From positions 1 through 64,000 of the forward strand of contig JAFLCU010000003.1 of the NCBI GenBank assembly GCA_017303355.1: a stretch of DNA of 64,000 nucleotides, given 5' to 3'. Positions within the stretch are counted from its first letter, which is position 1. Each line of letters starts with the position of its first letter. The position numbers were made by a program, and so were the translations under genes. A model generated the notes under the pieces. That model was not told the origin of the DNA. It did not search any database and saw nothing but the letters and a program-made list of their open reading frames with translations. Positions 36,961 through 44,452 of this stretch are shown here, in pieces. Origin of the DNA: Caulobacterales bacterium. GTDB lineage: Bacteria; Pseudomonadota; Alphaproteobacteria; Caulobacterales; Aquidulcibacteraceae.

Positions 36961-37433
36961 ATCCCTGGCATGGAGGAATAATAGCCGTCGCCGACCTGAT
37001 CCGATGGCGAGTCTTCGCGCGCTTCTTCCACGGCCGTCTTGCCCACACGCGCCAGCGCAAAACCGAGCGCCAAGCTCGCGCCGAGAAATACCGCGGGATT
37101 GCGCCGTGCGAAGCCGTTCAGATCGTCGAGCACGCGCGATACATCGCCGCCGCTCAAAGAGCGCGTCGCCTGCTCCAGACCATCGGCGGATTTGCGCAAC
37201 GCCGCGCCAATCCAGCGATTGTCGCTTTCCACATCATCGGCGGCGCGCCGCAAAGCGGAAGCGGTTTGATCCGCGCCGTCCGCCGCGCGCTCGACGCCGC
37301 GCTCCAAGGTTTCGGCAGCTGCCGCCTTGCCGCGATCGACAAGATCAGCCGCGCTGTCTTTGATGCGGCGTGTTGAGTCAGAAATAGTCTCTCGCGCGGA
37401 CTCTGCAGCGCGCTGACCATCGGAATTTTCCAT
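36957..37433 (-). CDS. Stress-induced membrane protein (nutrient-deprivation-induced type)
   Basis: 158 aa from the ATG at 37431-37433 (MENSDGQRAAESARET), preceded by AAGGAG. A long charged, alanine-rich helix (10-110) leads to one membrane helix (PAVFLGASLALGFALARVG) and a short tail. Similar proteins next to holin-like and DUF3618 genes are annotated in rhizobia as nutrient-deprivation-induced. An in-frame start at 37490 would lie upstream of the EcfG promoter and is rejected. Confidence 0.85.
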   Translation of the reverse strand: MENSDGQRAAESARETISDSTRRIKDSAADLVDRGKAAAAETLERGVERAADGADQTASALRRAADDVESDNRWIGAALRKSADGLEQATRSLSGGDVSRVLDDLNGFARRNPAVFLGASLALGFALARVGKTAVEEAREDSPSDQVGDGYYSSMPGM

Positions 37434-37460
37434 GGCGATCTCCTTTTTGGATGTAAGGCG

Positions 37461-37485
37461 AACGCGAATTGCCGCTCGACGTTCC
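37461..37485 (-). promoter_or_regulatory. EcfG general-stress promoter of the DUF3618 operon
   Basis: On the minus strand GGAAC (37481-37485), 16 bases, CGTT (37461-37464). This is an exact match to the promoter consensus of the alphaproteobacterial stress sigma factor EcfG. Transcription would start near 37454, about 20 bases before the ATG at 37433. The position agrees with the chosen start codon. Confidence 0.85.
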
Positions 37486-37571
37486 GCCATACGCTTGACT
37501 TAACTGCAAAGAAGCTTCCGTGCGGGCGCGCCGCTCAACGAGCGCGCGGGACAACGCCAGCACTCGCAAAG

Positions 37572-38231
37572 TTATTCAGTTCCTGTCTGGCGATGTGGGG
37601 CCGCGACCGGTTTGGATTCTGGAGAGCCGCGCTCGCGCAGATATATGGCGAGCACGATAAGCACCGCCGTGGACAGAAACTCGCTCTGCCAGTTTTGGAA
37701 GGATTCAAACCAGAGTTCGGCGCCGCCAAGGTGCTGCAGCAGAGTCGGCGGCGACGTTCCATGCCGCAGCGCCTCCTCCGCAGCGTGGCCCGTGCTATAA
37801 GCCCAATGCAACGCGAAGGACGCAAGAAAGAGCGCGCCCAGCGTCAGTCCCAGTGAATGTTCGTAAAGTCGCCGCGCCAATCCGCCCGCGCGCACCGGCC
37901 AGGGCGCGTGAGGACCAATGTGTTGCGCGGGGTCTTCATCCTGCGGCACTGAACGATCCGGGTCTTTCGATTCCGGCGAGCCGCGCTGATACAGATATGC
38001 GGTAAGAACCACGTACGTCGCCATCTGCAGAAATTCGCTCTCCCAATTTTCGAACAGGGTGGATCCGAACTCCGGGCTCGCCAGATACGCGCCGAGCGGG
38101 ATCGCCGCGAAGCCGTCACGCGCTAATTCTTCGTTGTTGGCGATCCATCCCGCCCAGCCGTGCCCGATCACACTGAGCGCGAAAAGCGCGAACAGTGTGA
38201 TCGAAAGGCCGTTGTCGCGAAGCCAGGGCAT
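37572..38231 (-). CDS. DUF6766 membrane protein with internal duplication
   Basis: 219 aa. Two homologous halves, each ending in a membrane helix and a shared tail: FENWESEFLQM…YQRGSPESK at about 60-90 and FQNWQSEFLST…RERGSPESK at about 175-205. Four membrane helices in total. Family function unknown. It follows the hemerythrin gene after 5 bp and so shares the EcfG promoter at 38860. Confidence 0.85.
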   Translation of the reverse strand: MPWLRDNGLSITLFALFALSVIGHGWAGWIANNEELARDGFAAIPLGAYLASPEFGSTLFENWESEFLQMATYVVLTAYLYQRGSPESKDPDRSVPQDEDPAQHIGPHAPWPVRAGGLARRLYEHSLGLTLGALFLASFALHWAYSTGHAAEEALRHGTSPPTLLQHLGGAELWFESFQNWQSEFLSTAVLIVLAIYLRERGSPESKPVAAPHRQTGTE

Positions 38232-38236
38232 TGTCG

Positions 38237-38827
38237 CTAGGCGACCGGCTGGCCCAGCTCCAACGACGGCATGCTCTTCATCGTGCGCGTAGTGGGCGCC
38301 GGCAGGCCATTGCGTTTATAAAGCGCCGTCAAGTCGGCCTTACGCTGCGCCAGCTTCTCGCCAAGCGCCACCATATCGACATCATCCACGCGTTTCGCCT
38401 GCGCGAACATGCCGTCGCGCATTTCTTCCTCGTGGACGTGATGCTTGATCATTTCCGAAAGCACTTTGACGTTGGCGTCGTAGAATTCGTCATCGGGGGC
38501 GCCAGCGAGAATTTCAGCGATCAGCACCTTGGCGCCATCATGCTCGACATGGGCCTCGGTGTAGATTTCCTCTTCCACGGCCTCCTTCACCGCTGGGTAG
38601 AAAATCTCTTCCTCGATCTGGGCGTGGACGATAAGTTCGAGGCAAATCTGGTTCGCGATCCGTTGCTTGGCCTTGGCGCCCTTGGTGTTCTCAAATTCCT
38701 CAAACAGGCCCTCAACGATCCGATGATCGGCCTTCAATAGCGCGACCGCCTCCATCGGCTTCATCTCACCATTACCGTTCGCGCGCTTGGCCGGAGCCTT
38801 CTTCGTCGCCTTCGCCTTCCGTGCCAT
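38237..38827 (-). CDS. Hemerythrin-domain protein
   Basis: 196 aa. A lysine-rich N-terminus (about 20 residues) precedes a hemerythrin HHE four-helix bundle: LLKADHRIVEGLFEEFE, LELIVHAQIEEEIFYP, TEAHVEHDGAKVLIAEI and IKHHVHEEEMRDG give the histidine and glutamate ligands of a di-iron site. It may sense or store oxygen or iron, or protect against nitric oxide. First gene of an operon with DUF6766 under an exact EcfG promoter. Confidence 0.93.
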   Translation of the reverse strand: MARKAKATKKAPAKRANGNGEMKPMEAVALLKADHRIVEGLFEEFENTKGAKAKQRIANQICLELIVHAQIEEEIFYPAVKEAVEEEIYTEAHVEHDGAKVLIAEILAGAPDDEFYDANVKVLSEMIKHHVHEEEMRDGMFAQAKRVDDVDMVALGEKLAQRKADLTALYKRNGLPAPTTRTMKSMPSLELGQPVA

Positions 38828-38859
38828 CGCAATCCTCCTTGCAGGCTGTTCAGTCCCGC

Positions 38860-38884
38860 AACGGCGTTCGCGCCTTCAAGTTCC
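38860..38884 (-). promoter_or_regulatory. EcfG general-stress promoter of the hemerythrin operon
   Basis: Minus strand GGAAC (38880-38884), 16 bases, CGTT (38860-38863): an exact match to the EcfG consensus, 33 bases before the hemerythrin start codon. With the site at 37461 it shows that at least five genes here belong to the general stress response. Confidence 0.85.
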
Positions 38885-38957
38885 ACGCACGCCCCCCCGG
38901 CATGCGAATAAATCCGCGCAATCCCGTTTCTTGTTGGAATCAGCGCGCCTCGGGCCG

Positions 38958-39377
38958 TTATTCAGCCGCATCGGCGAGACGTAACCTGACCAACGCCTCG
39001 CCGCCTTCTTCGCGCGGCAGCAATTCCAGCGCCCGGCCGTTGCGCAGGTAGCGTGTGACCGACGGCAGTACGCCCAGAAAGCGCGCCTCGTCGATCGCCG
39101 CGGCTTCGCTGCGGCATTCGCCAGGCTCTTCCGTCACCGGTGCGAACGATAGACCGGCGCCGAGTTCGGTGACGCTGGACGTGAAATTGTTGCAGCCGGT
39201 GAAGCCGCTGACCGCACCGGTCTCGGCGTCAACATCAAACCAAATGTCGATGCCTTCGCCGAGCGATGCGCCCGCGACCTGTTGCACCTCCCAGCGTCCG
39301 CCCAGCTCGCTCGGCGATTGCGGTTGGGCGCACGCGGCCAATACCAGCAAAGCTCCCCCGATCATGAAGCGTTTCAT
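38958..39377 (-). CDS. META/HslJ-domain lipoprotein
   Basis: 139 aa with a lipoprotein signal ending LVLAAC and one META domain (LGGRWEVQQVAG…SGFTGCNNFTSSV…RYLRNGRALELL). META/HslJ proteins are envelope-associated and have been linked to heat shock and novobiocin resistance in E. coli. It overlaps the upstream membrane-protein gene by 4 nt, forming an operon with that gene and the SDR gene. Confidence 0.88.
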   Translation of the reverse strand: MKRFMIGGALLVLAACAQPQSPSELGGRWEVQQVAGASLGEGIDIWFDVDAETGAVSGFTGCNNFTSSVTELGAGLSFAPVTEEPGECRSEAAAIDEARFLGVLPSVTRYLRNGRALELLPREEGGEALVRLRLADAAE

Positions 39378-39814
39378 ATTTCTCTCCTCGGTGTTTGCAG
39401 CGCCGCGATGAGCGGCATCGCCGCGAAAAGGATCAAGGTGGCGGCATAGATGAGGCCCGGCGGCGTGGCGAAATACGCGATCTGATCACTCAACGCCATG
39501 CCACGCAGACCAAAGCCGACGGCAAGATCGGCAACCTGCTGCATGGCGAGCGCCAGCAAGCCCACCGCCAGCCGCCGCCACCAGCCCGGCTCAAGCTTCA
39601 CCCAAGATGACGCCCAACGGGCGCCAAGCCACATCGCGCACACCAAGAGCGGCGCCTCGCATAACACGGCGAGCGTCCGACCGATCCACGGCTCAAGCCA
39701 AAGCACGCGCACTGGGCCAAGCACTAAGCCGACGCCGAACACGATCACGAAATAGATCGCGGCCGCGCTGAACACCTGGCGCCCCGCGCCGCTGGAGGCA
39801 GGCGCCTCGTTCAT
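39374..39814 (-). CDS. Four-helix membrane protein, unknown function
   Basis: 146 aa with four predicted membrane helices (FSAAAIYFVIVFGVGLVLGP, TLAVLCEAPLLVCAMWLG, RLAVGLLALAMQQVADLAVG and LIYAATLILFAAMPLIAAL). No family recognised with confidence. It overlaps the META lipoprotein gene and the SDR gene by 4 nt each. Confidence 0.75.
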   Translation of the reverse strand: MNEAPASSGAGRQVFSAAAIYFVIVFGVGLVLGPVRVLWLEPWIGRTLAVLCEAPLLVCAMWLGARWASSWVKLEPGWWRRLAVGLLALAMQQVADLAVGFGLRGMALSDQIAYFATPPGLIYAATLILFAAMPLIAALQTPRREI

Positions 39815-40578
39815 TGCGCGGTGTAGCCGCCGTCTATGACCAGCTCCGCGCCAGTGACGAATTTTGATTCATCCGACGCGAGATAGAGCACGCCGTAAGC
39901 GATGTCGTCCGGCTCTCCCAGGTGATTGACAGGATGCATGCCCGCGACAAGCACCTTAGCCGCCGCCGGATCGGGCTGCTTGGAGAGATATTCCTCGACC
40001 ATCGGCGTCCAGACGTAGCCGGGGTGGATCGAGTTCACGCGGATGTTGAGGCCCGCTTTCGCGCAATAGAGCGCCGCGGACTTGGTGAAGATACGCACCC
40101 CGCCCTTGCTCGCGTTGTAAGCCGCGAGATTGGCGTCGCCGACCAGCCCCTCGATGGAAGATAGATTGATGATCGAACCGCCGGTCGGCTTCATCGCCTC
40201 GATCGCACGCTTCGTCCCGAGAAACACGCTATCGAGATTGATCGACATGAGCCAGCGCCATTCCTCAAGACTCGTGTGCTCCACGTCCGCGCTAAGCGCC
40301 ACGCCGGCATTGTTGACAAGGATCCGCAGCCCGCCAAATCGCTCCACCGTCGCGCGCACGACACGATCCCAGTCCGCCTCCTTGGCGACGTCGTGGTGCA
40401 AGAACATCGCCTCGCCCCCGGCATCGACGATTTCATCGGCGACCTTGGCGCCTTCCTTGTCGTTTACGTCAGTGACGACAATTTTCGCGCCTTCGCGCGC
40501 CAACATCAACGCGGCGGCGCGCCCAAGGCCTAAGCCGCCGCCCGTCACCAGCGCGACCTTTCCGGCAACACGTCCCAT
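39811..40578 (-). CDS. Short-chain dehydrogenase/reductase
   Basis: 255 aa classical SDR: the nucleotide motif TGGGLGLG at 12-19, ILVNNAGVA, catalytic Ser in INLSSIEG and the YNASK Tyr-Lys pair, then HPGYVWTPMV. DVND after the second strand suggests NAD(H) preference. Related enzymes include cyclohexanol and glucose dehydrogenases; the substrate is unknown. First gene of a three-gene operon. Confidence 0.92.
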   Translation of the reverse strand: MGRVAGKVALVTGGGLGLGRAAALMLAREGAKIVVTDVNDKEGAKVADEIVDAGGEAMFLHHDVAKEADWDRVVRATVERFGGLRILVNNAGVALSADVEHTSLEEWRWLMSINLDSVFLGTKRAIEAMKPTGGSIINLSSIEGLVGDANLAAYNASKGGVRIFTKSAALYCAKAGLNIRVNSIHPGYVWTPMVEEYLSKQPDPAAAKVLVAGMHPVNHLGEPDDIAYGVLYLASDESKFVTGAELVIDGGYTAQ

Positions 40579-40707
40579 GTTCGCCTCCCTTGTGGGCCAT
40601 GGTGCTGAGATTGCACAGCCAATATGCGCGACCGGGAACCCAGAGCGTTGCGTGCGATCAATTCAAAAACGAGCGCAATCCGGCGGCATCGGCGCTGCCT
40701 GATCATA

Positions 40708-41589
40708 CTAATATGAGATTGATTTCGCCAGCGTGTCCGCCACGGAGATGGCGTTGGAGGGATGAGGAATAGTGTCGGTGGTCACCACGCGCTCGGTCAG
40801 CTGAGCGAGATTTTCAAATGCGCCCGGGGAGAAAACAGCATGGATCGCGACGCAATAGGGTTTCGCCATACCAGCCGCGATCAGCAGACGTGACGCTTGC
40901 AACATGGTTCGCCCGGACGAGACGATATCATCCGCCAGCACTGGCCGGCGACCGCTCCAAGGCGTTAGATCCGGCAACTCGATGCGCACATGTTCGTCAC
41001 CGAGCCTTTCCTTGCGCGCGACGACATATGGCGCCCGCGCGCTGCGTGCGATTTCCGCCACCCATTGATGGCTTTCCTGATCCGGCCCGACGATGAGCGG
41101 GGCGGTCACGTTCTCCGCGATCCAGGCGCCCAGCAACGGCGCGACGGCGCCGACGCGCGTGGGGATCGTAAAGATGTGCTCCAGATCGCGTATGCGGTGA
41201 AGATGCGGATCGATTGTCGTCAGGCTATCGAAATGCCGCGACAGCATGCGCGCGAAATGTGTCGCCGAAACCGCCTCGCCGGGCCTGAAGCTCTTATCCT
41301 GGCGCATATAGGCAAGATAAGGCGCGACCAGGTGAACGCTCTCCGCTCCACAATCACGCGCCGCCGCCGCCGCAAAGACAAGCGTCAGCATTTGCGGGTC
41401 AGGGTTTGCCAACGTGCAGACGATAAACACACGCTTTCCCCGCACGTCGCTGGCGATGCGGACGTACGCCTCCAAATCCGGGAAGCGCCGCCAGTCAAGG
41501 ACGGCCAGTTCCGCGCCAAGCCGCTCGGCAAGCGCTTTCGCCATCGTCTCGTTCCCCGGCATGGGCAGGATAACAAGCACAGCGCTCAC
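40708..41589 (-). CDS. Ribose-phosphate pyrophosphokinase-like enzyme
   Basis: 293 aa PRPP-synthetase homologue with two phosphoribosyltransferase-fold domains: YMRQDK at 94-99, DPHLH at 127-131 and the ribose-phosphate loop ADDIVSSGRTM at 219-229. It is shorter and more divergent than housekeeping Prs (about 315 aa) and lies in a non-housekeeping operon, so a second Prs is probably elsewhere. It overlaps the AMP-phosphorylase-type gene by 4 nt, pointing to a joint role in making or consuming activated ribose. Confidence 0.88.
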   Translation of the reverse strand: MSAVLVILPMPGNETMAKALAERLGAELAVLDWRRFPDLEAYVRIASDVRGKRVFIVCTLANPDPQMLTLVFAAAAARDCGAESVHLVAPYLAYMRQDKSFRPGEAVSATHFARMLSRHFDSLTTIDPHLHRIRDLEHIFTIPTRVGAVAPLLGAWIAENVTAPLIVGPDQESHQWVAEIARSARAPYVVARKERLGDEHVRIELPDLTPWSGRRPVLADDIVSSGRTMLQASRLLIAAGMAKPYCVAIHAVFSPGAFENLAQLTERVVTTDTIPHPSNAISVADTLAKSISY

Positions 41590-43091
41590 ACCTCTATCTC
41601 GAACATATCCATATTGGCCGCGGCAAACGCCAGGGCATAGTCCAGTTCGCCCGGCGCCTCGGCGTGCACAATCACAAGCGGCGCTCCAGCCGTCACTTGA
41701 TCGCCGAGGCGCGCCAAGAGCTCGACGCCAGCCGCTTTGTCGTCCGGCGCGCCAGCGAGCTTGGCGAGACGTGAAATCTTCCGGTTATTGACGTGCGTGA
41801 GGATACCGGAATGAGGCGCGGCGAGAGCACGCGTCAGCGGCGCTACCGGCGGCTCGCGCATGCCGCCCTGGGCAGCGCAAATACGCTGGAACTTGGCCCA
41901 GGCACGGCCCGTCGCGAGCGCCTCCTCCGCTAACGCGCCACCCAGCCCCTCAGGCGCCACGCCCGCCAGTTCGAGCGCTGCCGCGGCGATCACCAGGGCG
42001 CGGGTGCGCAAATCTTTCGGCGCCTGTGGCTCACACCGCAGCACCGCTAAAACATCGCGCGCTTCAAGTGCAGGACCAATGCCACGTCCAACCGGCTGCG
42101 AACCATCGGTTCGCAATATCCTCGTCTTCATGCCGAACGATGACGCAACAATTGAGATGTGTTCGGTGAGCTTATCCGCCGCGATGTCTGTCCGCACCTT
42201 GGCCGTGGGGCCAACGGGAAGATCCAGAACGACGTGAGTGGCGCCAGCGGCGATCTTCTTGGATAGAACCGATGCGATGAGCTGACCTTCGGTGTCGATC
42301 TCAAGCGCGCGCTCGACACGGATCAAGACATCATCCGCCGGCGACAGCCGGACAGCGCCGCCCCACGCGATACATCCCCCCTCCATCTCCACGACGCGCC
42401 GCATCGTCGCCACATCGAGATCAACGGGCGCAAGCGTTTCCATTGCATCCGCGGTGCCCGAGGGCGACGTGATGGCGCGTGACGAGGTTTTGGGCATGGT
42501 GAGCCCACAACTCGCCGCGATCGCCACGACGATCGGTGTCGTGCGATTTCCGGGCAACCCTCCCACGCTGTGCTTGTCGCTTACAACGGGGACGCCCCAG
42601 GATAGCCGCTCGCCCGCGTCAGCCATCTCGGCGGTGAGATGCGTGATTTCATCGACATTGAGCGGAAACGCGGAACACGCCGCAACGAACGTGGCCAAGT
42701 GGATGTCCGCATAGCGCCCGGCGACAACGTCCGAGATGATCCCGCGAAAGGCGCGCGCATCCAAGCGGCCGCCATAGATTCGCCGCCGCACGTCGGCCAA
42801 CGATTCCACGGTCGGCGCGTTCTGAACCTCGATGACGTCGCCTATGTTGAGGCCAAGCCGCTGCCATGCCGCTTCCGACAGCCCTGCCTCGTCCGCGCCC
42901 AGCCAATCGTTTTCGATCTGATAGAGCGTCGCGATAACCTCGCGCGAGCCGGCGCGCAGCAACACACGGGCGCGCGCGGCAAGCCCCTCCGATTTGCACA
43001 CATGGCAATCCGTGCGCATCAGCACGATCGCCTCGTCTTGCGTCAACAGCCGAAGCCGGCGCGCGTGGAGCGGATGCGCGCCGCCATTCAT
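41586..43091 (-). CDS. AMP/thymidine phosphorylase family protein (archaeal-type architecture)
   Basis: 501 aa, longer than bacterial DeoA (about 440 aa) because of an extra N-terminal domain (about 1-90) of the kind seen in archaeal AMP phosphorylases. The phosphate-site region SDKHSVGGLPGNRTTPIVV and PKTSSRAITSPSGTADAMETL match the archaeal type (PKTSSRAITSPAGTAD) rather than DeoA. It probably splits a nucleoside monophosphate with phosphate, giving base and ribose-1,5-bisphosphate. Overlaps its neighbours by 4 nt. Activity is inferred from family, not shown. Confidence 0.87.
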   Translation of the reverse strand: MNGGAHPLHARRLRLLTQDEAIVLMRTDCHVCKSEGLAARARVLLRAGSREVIATLYQIENDWLGADEAGLSEAAWQRLGLNIGDVIEVQNAPTVESLADVRRRIYGGRLDARAFRGIISDVVAGRYADIHLATFVAACSAFPLNVDEITHLTAEMADAGERLSWGVPVVSDKHSVGGLPGNRTTPIVVAIAASCGLTMPKTSSRAITSPSGTADAMETLAPVDLDVATMRRVVEMEGGCIAWGGAVRLSPADDVLIRVERALEIDTEGQLIASVLSKKIAAGATHVVLDLPVGPTAKVRTDIAADKLTEHISIVASSFGMKTRILRTDGSQPVGRGIGPALEARDVLAVLRCEPQAPKDLRTRALVIAAAALELAGVAPEGLGGALAEEALATGRAWAKFQRICAAQGGMREPPVAPLTRALAAPHSGILTHVNNRKISRLAKLAGAPDDKAAGVELLARLGDQVTAGAPLVIVHAEAPGELDYALAFAAANMDMFEIEV

Positions 43092-44452
43092 GTCAAATCG
43101 TAGCTCAGCAACGGGTCAACCACGCTCGCGTTCCATTTCAACTCACGTTCAACGCGCGTCCGCAGCGCTTCCGACGCCGCCGGCTCGCCGTGGACGATGA
43201 ACAGGCGCCGCGGGGCCTGCTCGAACCCCGAAAGCCACCGCATGATCTCATCGGCGTCGGCGTGCGCGGACAATTGCGGCAGATTGGCGATCTCGGCGCG
43301 GACCGGCACCCAGTCCCCGAACATCTTGAGCTCGGTCTCACCCGCCAACAATCGGGCGCCGCGCGTGCCCAGGGCTTGGTAGCCGGCGAACAGAATAGTG
43401 CTTCGCGGATCAGGGGCGAAGGTGCGAATATGATGCACCACGCGCCCGCCTGTCGCCATGCCGCTGCCGGCAATCACGACCTTCGGCATCGGATTGGAGG
43501 TGATGGCCTTCGACGCCGCTACATCGCGCGTGTAGCGCGCCACCCCACAGGAGCCTTCCACAGCCGCGGCGTCCAGCTTGTGATCATCGGCATGCGAGCG
43601 CAGCAATTCCGTGGCGCTGATCGCCATCGGGCTGTCGAGAAAGATTGGCGTCGCCGCCAACCGGCCGGCGCGCTTCAATAGCCACAAATGATAAAGCAGA
43701 CTCTGCACTCGCCCGACGGCGAACGCCGGAATAACGACAGTGCCGCCGCGCTGAACCGTTCGTTCGATGACCTCGCCCAATGCCGACACAGGATCGGCCT
43801 CGGTGTGCTTACGATCACCATAAGTGGATTCGACGATCACATAATCGGCGTGCGCGACCGGCTCGGGATCGAACATCACCGGATCGGCGTAACGGCCAAG
43901 ATCGCCGGAAAAGACAAGCGTCCTGCCGCCAATCTTCACCTCCGCGGTCGCGGCGCCGAGGATGTGGCCGGCGCGCCGGAACAGCAAACCACAGTCACGC
44001 GCGATTTCGAACTCGGCGTCAAACGGCGTACGCTTCAGATGTTTCAGAGCGCGCTCGGCATCACGCACGGTGTAGAGCGGCAGCGCCGGCGTGTGTTTTG
44101 AGAAGCCTTTGCGGTTGGCGTACTCGGCATCGTTTTCGGCGATCTGAGCACTGTCCCGGAGGAGAATGTCGCACAGCGCCGCCGTCGCCTCCGTGCAGTG
44201 CACGACGCCGCGAAATCCGTCCCGCACCAATTTCGGCAGATAGCCGCTATGATCGAGGTGCGCGTGGGTGAGGACAACCGCATCGATCGAGTCCGGCGGC
44301 ACGGCGAGCGGCGTCCAATTGCGCTCGCGCAGGTGCTTCAGCCCCTGAAAGAGACCACAATCGACCAGCACGCGCGTACCGTCCGCATCTATCAGATGCT
44401 TCGAACCGGTGACCGTTTCAGCGCCGCCAAGGCTTCTTAGTGTCAGCTTCAT
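43088..44452 (-). CDS. Beta-CASP metallo-beta-lactamase-fold ribonuclease-like protein
   Basis: 454 aa from the ATG at 44450-44452 (MKLTLRSLGGAETVTGSKHL). Zinc motif HAHLDH at 63-68, FRRAGHILGAATAEV, the beta-CASP middle domain with YGDRKHTE and PAFAVGRVQSLLYHL, and a C-terminal RMMBL domain (GYQALGTRGARLLAGE; LSAHADADEIMRWL). Such proteins are RNA endo/exonucleases (CPSF73/YsH1-like). It overlaps both the P-type ATPase and the phosphorylase gene by 4 nt. It could supply nucleotides to the phosphorylase. Confidence 0.92.
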   Translation of the reverse strand: MKLTLRSLGGAETVTGSKHLIDADGTRVLVDCGLFQGLKHLRERNWTPLAVPPDSIDAVVLTHAHLDHSGYLPKLVRDGFRGVVHCTEATAALCDILLRDSAQIAENDAEYANRKGFSKHTPALPLYTVRDAERALKHLKRTPFDAEFEIARDCGLLFRRAGHILGAATAEVKIGGRTLVFSGDLGRYADPVMFDPEPVAHADYVIVESTYGDRKHTEADPVSALGEVIERTVQRGGTVVIPAFAVGRVQSLLYHLWLLKRAGRLAATPIFLDSPMAISATELLRSHADDHKLDAAAVEGSCGVARYTRDVAASKAITSNPMPKVVIAGSGMATGGRVVHHIRTFAPDPRSTILFAGYQALGTRGARLLAGETELKMFGDWVPVRAEIANLPQLSAHADADEIMRWLSGFEQAPRRLFIVHGEPAASEALRTRVERELKWNASVVDPLLSYDLT

